Positions 46,950 to 57,886 of a stretch of 57,886 bases of DNA are shown here, piece by piece. Location: contig VHZZ01001533.1 in assembly GCA_009801015.1 (NCBI GenBank), forward strand, positions 13,072 through 70,957, given 5' to 3'. The notes below the pieces were generated by a model that saw nothing but the letters and a program-made list of their open reading frames with translations, searched no databases and had not been told where the DNA came from. Every line of letters starts with the position of its first letter. Within the stretch, counting starts at the first letter, position 1. The translations under genes and the position numbers were made by a program. This DNA is from Silene noctiflora. Its lineage: Eukaryota > Streptophyta > Magnoliopsida > Caryophyllales > Caryophyllaceae.

Positions 46950-49900
46950 TCAAACTTGTATGTTCTTCACAGGACCTTTAAACCAGTGCCTTGCACTAAA
47001 AACCCACCACCCGATCGTGAAAATGAGTAGACTGCCCACAGCCACAGGTGTGTAATTGAGAGTTGCGCCCCTAATGGGATATGAAACTGGAAGGGAGAAC
47101 AAAACAGAAATTGTGATTACCCATAATACAGCTATCCATCCAACAAGAACTCCAAATCGTCCTAGATTGAATGGTCCTGGCACAAAAGACTTTCGAGCTA
47201 AGGTTACCCTGAAAAAGATGGGTAATGCGTATGCAATGTATAGCCCGATTGTTGCTATTGATACCATGGCTTCAAATGCCACCAAGCTTCCAAGAGACTG
47301 CAAAAGGTGAAAATTAGAATGTTAATTTTCCGTTTCCAAATGACTCATTTGTTTATCGGTTATCCGTAAAAGTCTTTGTGTTTAACTGGCGAGGTAATGG
47401 CGTAATGCTGCTACCATCCGACAACCTAACTGTCACGTCTAGAGCCTCTTAGGGCACAGAAATAATGCTGTTGTATCATAACGTGAAACTTACGACAGAC
47501 ACAGAATTGAACAAAACTCCTGCTAAAGTGCACAGGGAGATTGAACAAAGGGCAATAGAGAATTTTCCTGCTGCTCCTTTCGAATTGGATACGAAACTTA
47601 TTAGACATTTAAATTTAGGGCAAAAGCAGTTTTTTTCCGTTTTCAAAAATAGGGGACAGTATCTGATACTTGCACCTGAATCTGAATGAGACATAAGCAC
47701 ATAACAAACTAGTTGATGAAATTTGCAACTGCCTACATACCGTTAATGCCATGCAGAAGGAGATGAAAGCAGACATCCAAACCGCATTTATAGGAATCTC
47801 TTGCTTGTTCACTTTATGCCAAACCGATGAAAAGGGCATCGCTCCATCTCTTGAGAATGCATAAGCCATCCTGTAAGCAATATTTACCACTTTTTTAGCA
47901 TTTATGCGTTACTCGCTAAATCAGTAAGAACCAACGAAGACACTACACAGAGGGAAAATTAATACCTGGAATTGCTAGTCACTGAACTCATGCCACANAA
48001 AAAGATGGCCACAGCAACTATACCCAAACAAAATATTCCTCCGATTCCATTACCATATCTGCTCTTAAATGCAAGGTAAAATATCTCAGCAATGGCATAC
48101 CCGCCGGCCTCATTTTCAGTACTCAAAAGGTAGGGAATATCAGTGACAGCAAACGTGATCCCAAGGATGTAAACCCATCCAACAATTATGGATTTACCAA
48201 TGGCGCTGATAATTCCTTTTGGTCCATTAATATCTGCATCCTTAGTTTCCTCCGTCTGTAATTGAAGGTCAGAAAGTAAAACAAGGATGAGTGGTGCTAT
48301 TTTATAATTTCAATAGGGAAAAAAATCACAAGTTGATAATTAAGAGAACATCAGAGAATGGAAATCTAACGGCCGAGTTGATTGTCATAAAATCAAACCA
48401 GCACCAAGTACCATTACTGCAAAAATGCACTTTGAAATAGAGTCCTCAATAAACATACTCAGTAAAATTTATGTATATCCGTATGGTATTTACTTGAGTA
48501 ATGTGACATCATTAAGACTTAAAGAGTATTTCTGCTATCATGATTCCTTTTCCTCTTATCTTTGATCGAGAGGTAATCATGATCTAAGTAGCCTCAAAAT
48601 GTTANGAAAATCACGAGAATCCATCAAGAATGCTCTGGTGTTTTACAGTAATTAACTGACAGACCTAAAGGAAATTTAATGGCTCATTTGAAGCATTTTC
48701 CATTGCCGGTCATGTTGTTCTATGACTATATGTGACTATCTTAATTGTACGACTTTAAGAACTACCCTGAATTAGGACTTTAGGAATACAATTCTTGCTG
48801 AAATAAAATCATTCAAATCGGTGAAAGAAGACCTGTGGTCCATACCATGTGAGCAGATGCATCGTAACCAGTCAACGTATATTGGCTCATTAGAAGTCCA
48901 ATAACGAAAATATATATCCTACTGTTGATCCCTTCGCCATTGTCAGTGTTGAAGTGGGTGAAAACAAACTTGGCACTAGCTTTCTCCTTCGCGACAACAG
49001 GAATGAGTATCATAAGAACAAAGACACCTACAGAAAAATTAATGGAGTAATAAAACTGATTATAAAGCTATTTGATGATCAGATTTTCTCTGTATTTGAT
49101 TCAGTGCTAGGTCGATAGAAACTGGAACCAACAAAAATATTCGTACCTGCGACATTCCAGGCAGCAGCAAGCTGCCCAAAGAATGATAGCCATGAAATAG
49201 GAAGACTATTCAAGATAGCATGCAAAAGAAGAATTCCACCATGAAGACCGATAACAACATACTTCGATGCCTCATAACCGCCACCGTTTTTGCCACCTGT
49301 ACTGAGTAGAATGATCACCTGAATCAACTGTGCCAGGGAGAAATCCACACTGGTTGTGACAGCCCACTGCCAATGAGAGATGATTTAACCAAATGTAAAT
49401 TCGTTTGTGAACTGAAATAAGCTTGAGTCTCGATTAGCAAATGGAACTTTTAGTCATCACATAACAATCGGAGGCACAATTTGTCAAGTTTTACCTGACC
49501 AATAATGTTGAACCTGCAAAATTAATGATATCCAGATTATTTGGAAGCACACTCATATAAGTGATGGACAGGAAAGTAATCACAGATTAATTAGTATTAC
49601 AAGTAAGGGAGTTCAACGCAACAACGACAATTAGAGTCAAGTAAATGACTAATCGGAATAAAATACATGCATATCTAGTGATTAAAATGAAGCTCATTGA
49701 TAATTTCAAAAATCCTTAAAATTGCCTCTCTTAAGGCGGTAATTTCCATATGTACCATATCCCTACACCTTAGAGCGAGGTGTTTTCATTCAGAATCCCA
49801 CGCAAGCTAGATGTAACATTTCTGTCACAAGTTGAAAGTCACCGGCCTAGAATTCCAAGTCACTCATTTGTGCTACTCCATATTATAAAATTATCTTGAA

Positions 49901-52728
49901 GGTGTAATCGTACAGGACTGAAGTGTAGACTACTAATCACAACAAATACGAACAAGAAGTTATCCCAGACGTTATCATTATGTATTGTGATCCTGAGATT
50001 ACAGGAAAAATTTCGGTAGTGTGGTTTTGTTCTAGACAGCAACATATTGTTGTTCCCTTCAACCAATACTTCTACAGGTTTTATCAAATCATGTTATGGT
50101 CCCCATACATAGATTATCCAAAGAAAAGACAGGACCGAATATACTACTTCTATAAGTACTCTCTAAGAGTCGATCGGGAAAAAGATGACATAATTTCAGA
50201 GAAAGCAGAGCAAAATAAACAGCAGGACAAAGTGACAATCAAATCAAAGTAATTACTTTTGCAGTTTTGCAAAATATAGCATTCTATCAAAGATTCAAAG
50301 GTAACAAAGTTTTCAATCAATTACATTTTGTTATAAATGCATGTACGTACTATGTTTACCCCGCAATTCGCGGGAGCCATTGAGGCACTGGGGTAATGTT
50401 GTTGTTGCATGTACGTATGTACATGCATTTACTACAACAATAAAGCACGCAAGTGTGGTATGGTAGGCCTTCAAAATCTTTGTTTAGCATTCAGTACCTA
50501 AACAAAAATGGCAATTTTGAAACAAGAATGCAAGTAGGAGTGTAGGACAGTTGGCAAATTTGGAAAGGGCTTCTTGGAGATTTATGTTCCACCTTAATAA
50601 TGTAATCCGAAACCATATCCACCTTTGTGCTTGATTAAGAGTCCAAATACACCAAAAAGCCAATATTAAAGTTCTGATTCTCCGATGTAAGAAGCTACTT
50701 AAACACTAAAAGTTAGACTAATCCCAGTCCAAACCAACGCCAAAACCACCACTGGCACCACAGTTTATCCAGTCGCTCACGAAATTTAGGAAAGCAAAAT
50801 TCACACTTAAGAGAGTTAAAGAGGCTATTTCCGAGACTCCGAGAGTCCAATAAACCAGAAACAATGTAAAAGTTGGAGCAAGGACCACAAATGCACTTCC
50901 ATGAGTCTTTACTCTCCAAGAGTTTAATGAGGGTAAAAGGGGATGCAATCATTGGAAATTTACAGATAACCATTTCTAACTTTATACCAGATATAGAGTA
51001 GCATTCTACTAGAGCTGACAAAGATTTCATTCAATTTCTGTCATATTGGAGACTATGATACAGTTGCAGTACTAGTGTACAATGTACATGCATTTAAAGT
51101 TAGAAAAAAAAGTACATATTTCTGATACACCTTCAAAATCTTCTTTATTCAGCATCTATAGTACCTAAACACAAAAAGGGCAATTCCTAAAAATGACTGC
51201 AAGTAGGACAGTTCCTAAATCAGACAAGCCATCATTGCTGACTCTCTAAAAAAGATCTGCATTGTACTAACAGCTTTATTGTTACCTTTGTACCACACAT
51301 TCTTGTTTAAGACAATAAGGCTTTTATCCTATATATGCAAGTCGGAGCATATTTGACCCGTTCTCATCTTAAGGCGAATACTACTATCTTAAGAGAGACT
51401 TAGAGCATTTGTTTTAACTACACTAATCAATATTTGTCCTATATTTTCTTATCACATTTGTACCACATATTCTTGTTTAAGACGGCAAAGGTTTGTCCTA
51501 TATATGCAGCCGGAGCATATTTGATCTCTTTTCATCTTAAGCGTCACTAGTAACTACACTAATCAATACGCCGGCATGAAAAATAAGACTTGTGTAAATT
51601 CAAGTCCACGCCGCCTAATTAACATCACCACCTACATTAATAGTGAACCCGGTCACTTAACAAAGCCAGATTCATACATAAAAAAATCCAAATTACTCAT
51701 TCACTATGAGGATTTGCTGTGAACACGGTCGCGCATAGAAGCCAAATTCACACACACACACAAAGGTTATTTTCAAGAGAGACGCAAATATATCAAAACT
51801 AATTCACAACCCCAAGTAATTAAGAATCCGAGATTCACCCACAAAGAGATTGTTTCCGAGGGATCCAAATCGTAAATGACAAGGAATTAAAAGAGGCAAT
51901 AATTAGTATTACCATCCAGTAATCCAAGAAGCAAAAGGAGCCCAGGAAGGACCAGCAAGCATAGCACTCCAATAGTATAAACCACCAGAAGTAGGATAAG
52001 ATGAACAAATTTCAGCCATTGATGACCCCACAAACATAGTAAATAAACCTGCTATAAACCACCCATATATCATCACTGCTGGACCTCCGTATTGCAACCC
52101 ATCGCTGTATAATGTCGTTATTCCCGTTAACACCGATATTATCGAGAACGAAAACGCAAAATTCGATACCACCCTGTGAATTTCACCATTACTCAATCAA
52201 ATCATCACCCATTCAAAATCTCAATGCTAAAACAACAACGACATTACCCGAATGCCTTAATAGCTCCCACAAACTTCTGGGTAAGAGGGTCGGATGTACA
52301 CAGTTTTAAAGAGACGGTTTCTAGATTACCCATCACTAAATCTCAATTCAAAAAAATTAAGGGTATCTATTTCCAAATAAAATGGTGTCATCAAGTGGTA
52401 CTACATAAGTTTCAGTTAATAGTATCGACCGAGACAATGAAAATAATGTGACAGATAACATGTATCAGCTGATGACGCTATCTCGACTAATAATACTGAA
52501 AGATGATAGGCAATGTGTACGTTGTACCACCTGATGACGGTATCTCGAGTACCTAAAATGATGGACAACAAATAAAAGAGAATGGGAAAGAAGTAAATAC
52601 GAGAGATCACGCTTGAGTTCTTGTTTGTAGCCCAGTTGATGGAGACGTGCATGGCCAGTATCAGCTTCAACGATGTCGTTTCCATGATGATGAGATGCAA
52701 TTTTATTTGTTTGGCTTTCAACCACCAT
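46950..52728 (-). CDS. BAT1: Amino-acid permease BAT1 (bidirectional amino acid transporter / GABA permease)
   Basis: Eight exons give 525 aa: 52728-52601, 52173-51913, 49513-49495, 49366-49147, 49027-48846, 48255-47966, 47870-47741, 47297-46950. Exon 3 is only 19 bp and supplies FNIIGQ. This APC-superfamily permease moves several amino acids in both directions; the Arabidopsis protein (BAT1/GABP, At2g01170, about 516 aa) has also been assigned to mitochondrial GABA import (family knowledge). The hydrophilic N-terminus with HARLHQLGYKQELKRDLS, the PTSGGLYYWSAMLAGP loop and about 12 hydrophobic segments are seen. TEETKDADINGPKGI, a conserved cytosolic loop of the family, is present. One N at 47998 falls in exon 6 at the third base of a Phe/Leu codon. 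Intron 2 is long (2.4 kb) and repeat-rich. Confidence 0.95.
50339..50417 (+). mobile_element. 5'-truncated SINE-like insertion with 11-bp target duplication (BAT1 intron 2)
   Basis: A 57-bp piece (50350-50406) with CCCCGCAATTCGCGGGAGCC, TTGAGGCACTGGGGTAATG and a TTGTT tail is identical in most positions to the 3' end of the 11219-11355 copy. It is bracketed by direct repeats GCATGTACGTA (50339-50349 and 50407-50417). This fits retroposition with 5' truncation. Confidence 0.8.
50440..51550. repeat. Nested local duplications in BAT1 intron 2
   Basis: A segment near 50465-50555 recurs at 51128-51215 (CTTCAAAATCTT, AGTACCTAAACA, GCAAGTAGGA). A second segment near 51285-51385 recurs at 51455-51548 (TTTGTACCACA, ATTCTTGTTTAAGAC, CGGAGCATATTTGA). 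Both pairs are in direct orientation and diverged. None is coding. Confidence 0.75.
52278..52334 (-). mobile_element. SINE-like fragment (BAT1 intron 1)
   Basis: On the minus strand it shows GGTAATCTAGAAACCGTCTC, TTTAAAACTGTG and TACATCCGACCCTCTTACCC. It matches the central part of the 11219-11355 copy. Another short fragment of the family lies at 51837-51870. Confidence 0.5.
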
Positions 52729-54254
52729 TTTTATGGTCTAATCTTTGACAAAGTTGGGAGTGATTACAGTGATGTAACAGATTGTATACAGATTTGAGTT
52801 TATATGATTGATAATGGTTTATGATTATTGATATGCGGGGTAAATGATTACAGAGTACTCCGTATAAATAATGAGATTTTTGTCCATTAATTTTTTAATG
52901 GCTACTGTATTTTAGAGCAAAAGCAAATGAGGATCAACTGAAACACTAACACACGTGCGAATTCGTTGACGGTCTCTTACCCATTTATTGAAAAGTTACC
53001 GTCTTCATCATTATACGTGTTTTCATAATGAACACAATAATATATTTTAGTAGAATAATAAATTACGAGTATATTATATTATTCTTGTTTGTTATAAAAT
53101 GAATTAGCGACGCTACTACGGAGTATGAATTACAAATATCTAACTACGGAGTAATTTAGTATAGTTATAACTTATAAGTAGTGATAAGGATGACCTTAGT
53201 TTAAATCCCGTTAACATTAAAAGCGCCTTTATAACCTTCTTTTACAAGCAAAAAGTGAAAAAGGGGAATAATAATGGGACCGAGATATGATTAGAAGATC
53301 GTCTCTTAAATGTGAAAATGATGCGTTATTGGAATACGCAAGGCAAATAATGCGACAGCGTGTTGCATTCTTTTGCCAATTTATTTAATTTGTGTGGATG
53401 TTTGTTTGGTGAGTCAAAAACGGCAGCTTTGCTGATGTCAGTCACCAACGTGTTCTAATACCTCCTCCTTATTCCGTCCCGTCCTATTTCATTTTTAGGT
53501 GTCTAGTCAATTGTTATCATTTTTATCTTAAGATTAACTTAATGAGGAATTTGATTATTCACCCATAACTTGGTTCACTTGTCAATTAATAATTCACTCT
53601 CCTTTTTCCTTGGTATTTGTGCCAAAACCCAAGGACAACAATTGGCCGGACGAATGGAGTAATTAACTGAACTTGATTGGACAAAAAAACGTTTGTACAA
53701 AACGATTTTACATGAATTTATCGTAAAACGTGATTTCTATAGACTACAAACTATTTTTACCTATTAATGAGGTTGTGTTTGAGTTTACAATTCTGTTAAT
53801 GTAAGATTGCCTTACACAAAACTTACTCGGTATGGCAAGCCCAGTTAATCTCTTTTAAGATTAAATAGCAAGCTATAAATCCAACCTATTTGGTTCAGTT
53901 TGATTTGGTTTCAGCCGGTTTACTTATATATTTGTCCGGCTCAAACCAAACCAATGTATTTACGATCCAATTTTTGGTCCACTTTTTTCCTTAATTTGGT
54001 CTTCATTCCACTTAATTGTATGCCCCTCAGACTTTCCGCAAGCGATCTTAACGCTAGCGGCTCTTGATTTATAATAATACTCTCCCTGTTTTCTAAAAAA
54101 AAAAAAATAATACCCACAAGAAAATTCAATAAACTAACTATAATTCCGAAAAAATAATAATTTACAAACAGTCAAACAATAGGGTAATTTGTAAATCACA
54201 AAAATCAAAAAAATATAAAATACAATTGAGAGATGAAATGCAAGTAAAATCAAG
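52729..54254. other. Spacer between LPP2 3' end and BAT1 5' end
   Basis: The right-hand gene ends at 54255 and BAT1 starts at 52728 on the same strand, so this holds the BAT1 promoter and the LPP2 3' UTR. A TATATAAA on the minus strand (52799-52806), about 71 bp before the BAT1 ATG, is a plausible TATA box. No gene was found; the rest is AT-rich. Confidence 0.5.
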
Positions 54255-56484
54255 TCACTGAATGGTGACACTGTGATCCTCGGATCTGGGCTGGGCTGAT
54301 GCTACATGTTGTGGGCTGTTCATTTCTTGATCAGCTTGAATCTCACTATGCCCATTTGTTTGCAATTCCTTTTCTAGGGCTTTAAAGTATGAATAGGGCC
54401 CCCAACCTAAATACAATACCATTCATAAAAAAATTTATCATTAATGTGAAAATTACGGCATGCATGTTCGTGTCGAGCACTTGACACAGTTCATCTCAGA
54501 CCAAAAATATGAATTTTTTTCATAAAATAGATGAGTCTGACAGACATGCATACGTGTCAGATTTTTCTAATTAAGTCCGAGTAACATAGTATTTAGTTAA
54601 CGTCTTTTGGTTAATAAAAGTATGCCTAAAGTGAATATATTTTTCACTTTATGCGGTAAAATCATTTAGATTGTATATACAAATTAGATTCAAAATTCGT
54701 CAACATTTAAAGTTAGCCTTGTAGGCTACCAACAAAGCGCAAAATAAAAATAAAAAAACAAAGTCTAAATGGATCGAACCTTAGATACATGTCCATCAGT
54801 CCATGGGTCGGACCTAACTAGTTTTGTAGTGTCCTGTTGTCCTCATGACTCATTTGACACAACGAAAACTAATTTGAAAAATGAAGAGGCTGAGCATCAA
54901 AACTAATTTAAAAATGTTTTTTTTTTTTTTTTCGTGTGTGTCAAATGAGCTGTTGGGGCTGTATAATATCGAGGATGTGGGATTCGAACCTGGGATGAAC
55001 CTATTGACCATTACAACTCCACTTAACCATTAGACTAAAACCTCTTCCGTTAGATTCACAAGATGTAGTAATTAGCAAGCGACGAATTATCCGAATTTGG
55101 AAAGAACAATTACCTTTGGTATGATGAGGAAGAGCAAAAAACTGGAGATAGCAGAAGAAACTAACAGTAAGACCTGCATAGGACGAATAATCATCAATTA
55201 AGAGAGTAATACGAGTTTAATCAATCAAATTATAATGCAGTATGGATTAGTAAAGTAAATCATGTATGTATTTGTGATGAAACAGACCAAGCAATCCTCC
55301 AACGAAGACATCCGTCCAATGATGCCAGTAATCGTCGACACGAGAAACACCCACAAGAGCTGCTGCTAGCAGAGGTAGGAATACAACACATAATTTGCCT
55401 ACATGTCCATTACGATCAAATGCTTGGATTTTCGCCGTTAAATACAATGACAGGAATCCCAGACCTGCGAATGACACTGTTTGTACAATTCTTTGTTAGC
55501 TGACACAAATCTTTATACAGTTATACTCATCAGTTTAATGTTTACTGCAGCATAAATGTATAATCTGCCTGTTAACTCTGCAGCCCAGACAGTAAAAGCG
55601 GCGAGAAATAATAGCAGATGGAGTACTTACAGGAAGTGTGGCCACTGGGAAAACTCTTGTATCCTTCTCTTATAATTTTTGGTTCACCATAGCATATTAC
55701 ATTGCCCGATTGATCGTAAAACTGGTAATCAATCATCAAAAACATAAGATAAACAGTTAATTCTAGCATTTTCCGAGTAGGTCAATATTCGATACAGAAC
55801 AGGCAAAAAAAAGATAAAAATTTGTGACTTAACCACCATACATCTATGCCATCAGGAAAGCAGCGGTTGAAGAAGTTTGGCCTAGGCCTGCCTACTCCAT
55901 TTTTAATCGCGTCTGTAATGATTCCGGTAATGACCATTGAGTACAATAAGCCTGTAAATCGCACAACAAATTTATCAGTTGAATAACAAAGTTCGTATAC
56001 ATGAAGTCTCACTTATGAGACTGTCTTATACAAGAATCAGTGCAGTACCAAGGATAGCATGATGTAAATCATGGACGTCTTTTCTCCTAAGATAGCGGAT
56101 GAGAAAAATTATGATTGGCAATAGGATACAATATACCTACGAAAATACATGTTAAACATCATAAGTTCAACCAAACTAAAATGCGACTCCGAATTTTGCA
56201 ACTAGCCAACTATCAGGATAAAAGATGAAGGTGATGACGAGAATTGTAAAATACTGCATTGAACTTACATAAACAGTCCAAAATGGTACTGTGTTTGGTT
56301 GAAAAGGATACTTGAGATCAACCATCATATCCTTTCCGACGAAGCGCTTAAACGGGTCTAAGATGTTCAACACAACTTGTACAGCAACCAGGATTAGCAG
56401 AATAAGCCAGTCATAGAGATGTTTCCTCGCTAACGGACCTCCATGAGAGAAAACTGTATATGCCCGAACCTCGGGCTCTGTCAT
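54255..56484 (-). CDS. LPP2: Lipid phosphate phosphatase 2 (PAP2 superfamily)
   Basis: Seven exons give 301 aa: 56484-56269, 56136-56049, 55951-55842, 55721-55631, 55476-55288, 55173-55114, 54406-54255. LPPs are integral membrane enzymes that dephosphorylate phosphatidic acid to diacylglycerol; Arabidopsis LPP2 acts in ABA signalling (family knowledge). The three catalytic motifs are present: K-x6-RPRP (KNGVGRPRP), PSGHT, and SR-x5-H (SRVDDYWHH). Hydrophobic segments alternate as expected for six membrane spans. The start at 56484 ([16 protein letters not shown]) aligns with the LPP2 start. After PSGHTS a Leu codon (TTG, split by an intron) replaces the Trp usual in plant LPPs. LPP1 or LPP3 are possible alternatives, but length and the [12 protein letters not shown] segment favour LPP2. 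Confidence 0.94.
54917..55044 (-). mobile_element. tRNA-derived SINE with poly(A) tail (LPP2 intron 6)
   Basis: On the minus strand a tRNA-like head has an A-box-like TAGTCTAATGG and a perfect B box GGTTCGAATCC. A short body follows and then 16 A bases (T run 54917-54932 on the + strand). This layout fits a Pol III-transcribed SINE. Its anticodon arm is not tRNA-like, so it is not a working tRNA gene. No target duplication was seen. Confidence 0.68.
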
Positions 56485-57293
56485 TCTATCCTGTTTTTTT
56501 AACACAGACCTTCCGATGTTACTTTGCTCTTGTAAAACTGTTTTATACTAAATCATTGTAAAACCATTCATCTACTAAATACACATTTCAAAAGGGTGTT
56601 TACCTATAAAACCGTCTTGTATAAGAATTATAATACTCGTACTAGATAAGAAAAATGAATTGAGATGAATGCAGGTTGTGACCATAATATAATCTGCGTT
56701 ATTGATTATAGTAAAACGACTGATCTACCAACAAAAAAATATTATAGTAAAAAGACTAGCAAAGTCATGCCGACTAAGTCAAGAAATTTACAATAAAATA
56801 GTGACTCGATCAACAACAAAGGATAATAATTAACAATAAGTCTTGATTAAGACGGAGTATCCATTTGATGTGTTTTAAATATTTAAAACGGATATTTTCG
56901 TCTTAAATACGAATTATTGAATAATTAATCCTAACATGATAACGCCTTAATCAAATTAAACTATAGAGGGCAGCGTCAGGACCAAAAAAAGCATGTGAAC
57001 AAGTGTATAGAATATGAAGGTCAACTACACCAATAATTCACAAAATGTATGATCTTACTACAAACAATGCAGAGTTTGAACCCAGAAAAAACAAAATGGA
57101 GTAGGAACAAAAAAAATACAATTTACTCCAAAATGTGTATATTATTGAGTCGCGTTCCGTATTATCGAGAGATTAATGGTCAAAGTTGGAAAAAAAATAC
57201 AATGAAAGTATAAGGAAACAAAGTTAACTACTACATTGGCAATTGGCAAATGGCAAATGGCAAACTGCAAATGCATATTTTTCAAAAGTGAAA

Positions 57294-57366
57294 TACTCCC
57301 TTGGTTCCCATTTGTTTACCTTTTAAATAAATATAAAAGATAAACAAAAGAGTGTGACGGAAACAA
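57294..57366. repeat. Stowaway-like fragment upstream of LPP2
   Basis: TACTCCCTTGGTTCCCATTT is followed by GTTTACCTTTTAAAT, then an inverted ATAAAAGATAAACAAA and GTGACGGAAACAAG. It is related in motif order to 29391-29479. Confidence 0.4.
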
Positions 57367-57737
57367 GAATAAGAAAGTTGTAACTAACCTGATTAATTTG
57401 AAAGAACAGCAGAGACTATAGAAGTTTGTTTGATAAAAACAACACAAGAAATGTGAATTATATGGTGATGACAAGTACCCACGATTGCACAGAGGAGAAG
57501 AGAATTATAAGTTGAGAAAAAACAATAATGCTCAGAATAAATAATATTTTGTTGAATGGATTATAGGACCATCTTTATAATCATTTTATAGTACGTAGTT
57601 TTTTTATGGATTGACTCATTAATCTATTACGTACTCGTACTTTAATCTTTATAATACAATTGATTTTAGGATAATTCCGTAAATGATGTATACTTATTTG
57701 TCTAAAACTTGTATAGTATGGAAATAGCAGGTAATAT

Positions 57738-57840
57738 AGCAAATCACCCCTCCTATAAGTTTGATACTATGTGCAATCAAGTCCCTTAACCTATAAATGT
57801 AGCAAATTAACCCCATAAGTTTCTCTTAATGTGCAATTAA
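57738..57840. repeat. Two diverged direct repeats at window end
   Basis: The units share AGCAAATYAMCCC, ATAAGTTT and ATGTGCAATYAA in the same order, about 62 bp apart. They are non-coding and may continue beyond the window. Confidence 0.55.
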
Positions 57841-57886
57841 CCACATATCTTATTTTTAAGAATAAAATTTGCTAATTAAATATTTT

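Larger units (their letters stand above)
56485..57886 (-). promoter_or_regulatory. Leader intron and upstream region of LPP2
   Basis: A strong donor AATCAG|GTTAGT on the minus strand near 57388 suggests a 5' UTR intron ending just before the ATG at 56484, where AAACAG occurs at about 56490. The first exon would be around 57390-57500. The rest is AT-rich with repeats at 57294-57366 and 57738-57840. No second gene was seen before the window ends. Confidence 0.45.

Noticed and set aside
55842-55951. Alternative donor of LPP2 exon 3 after GATGTATGGTG
   Set aside because: It would leave two extra bases and break the frame into exon 4; the donor after GAT keeps phase and fits the family alignment.
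1-57886. CRISPR array, operon, prophage or integrated viral genes
   Set aside because: The sequence is intron-rich plant DNA; no regularly spaced repeats, capsid, polymerase or integrase coding regions were seen.

Overview
This window is plant nuclear DNA. Genes are split by many GT-AG introns, non-coding DNA is AT-rich, and the products include plant-specific and chloroplast-targeted proteins (cpTatC, PnsB5, a B-box/CCT protein, a tandem CCCH protein). Dispersed repeats with AGACCGTCTCATA-type and GACGGATA/CCGTCACAAATGAGAATTTG-type motifs resemble those I associate with Caryophyllales (Amaranthaceae or Caryophyllaceae). That placement is an inference from memory. There is one assembly gap (42180-43103) and five isolated N bases. 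I found no prokaryotic, viral or CRISPR features.

Eight protein-coding genes could be rebuilt exon by exon with consistent splice phases. In order they are: (1) a DExH-box RNA helicase of DExH3/DExH5 type, + strand, 370-14978, 19 exons, 1219 aa; (2) ORC4, - strand, 15863-22209, 16 exons, 421 aa; (3) chloroplast TatC, - strand, 23098-27650, 4 exons, 368 aa; (4) PnsB5/NDH18 of the chloroplast NDH complex, + strand, 28471-29766, 5 exons, 212 aa; (5) a tandem CCCH zinc-finger protein of C3H14/C3H15 type, - strand, 30898-32951, 340 aa; (6) a B-box protein of CONSTANS-LIKE 9/10 or At1g68190 type with a diverged CCT motif, - strand, 36507-39516, 486 aa; (7) the amino-acid permease BAT1, - strand, 46950-52728, 8 exons, 525 aa; (8) a lipid phosphate phosphatase of LPP2 type, - strand, 54255-56484, 7 exons, 301 aa.

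The helicase and ORC4 genes are convergent. TatC and PnsB5 diverge from an 820-bp spacer and both products act at thylakoids, so they may share control elements. The remaining genes mostly lie on the minus strand. An E2F-type site lies just upstream of ORC4, as expected for an S-phase gene. Nothing suggests an operon-like or clustered pathway; this is an ordinary euchromatic gene block.

Introns and spacers hold many small mobile elements. These include a Stowaway-type MITE with about 31-bp inverted repeats, an hAT-type MITE with a perfect 8-bp target duplication, a dispersed SINE-like family with at least seven copies (one with an 11-bp target duplication), and a tRNA-derived SINE with an oligo(A) tail. 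Several local tandem duplications are also present. The most notable points are a 129-bp exon-like stretch inside the B-box gene, the eroded CCT motif of that protein, the TatC/PnsB5 divergent spacer and the E2F site of ORC4. I saw no convincing undescribed system.
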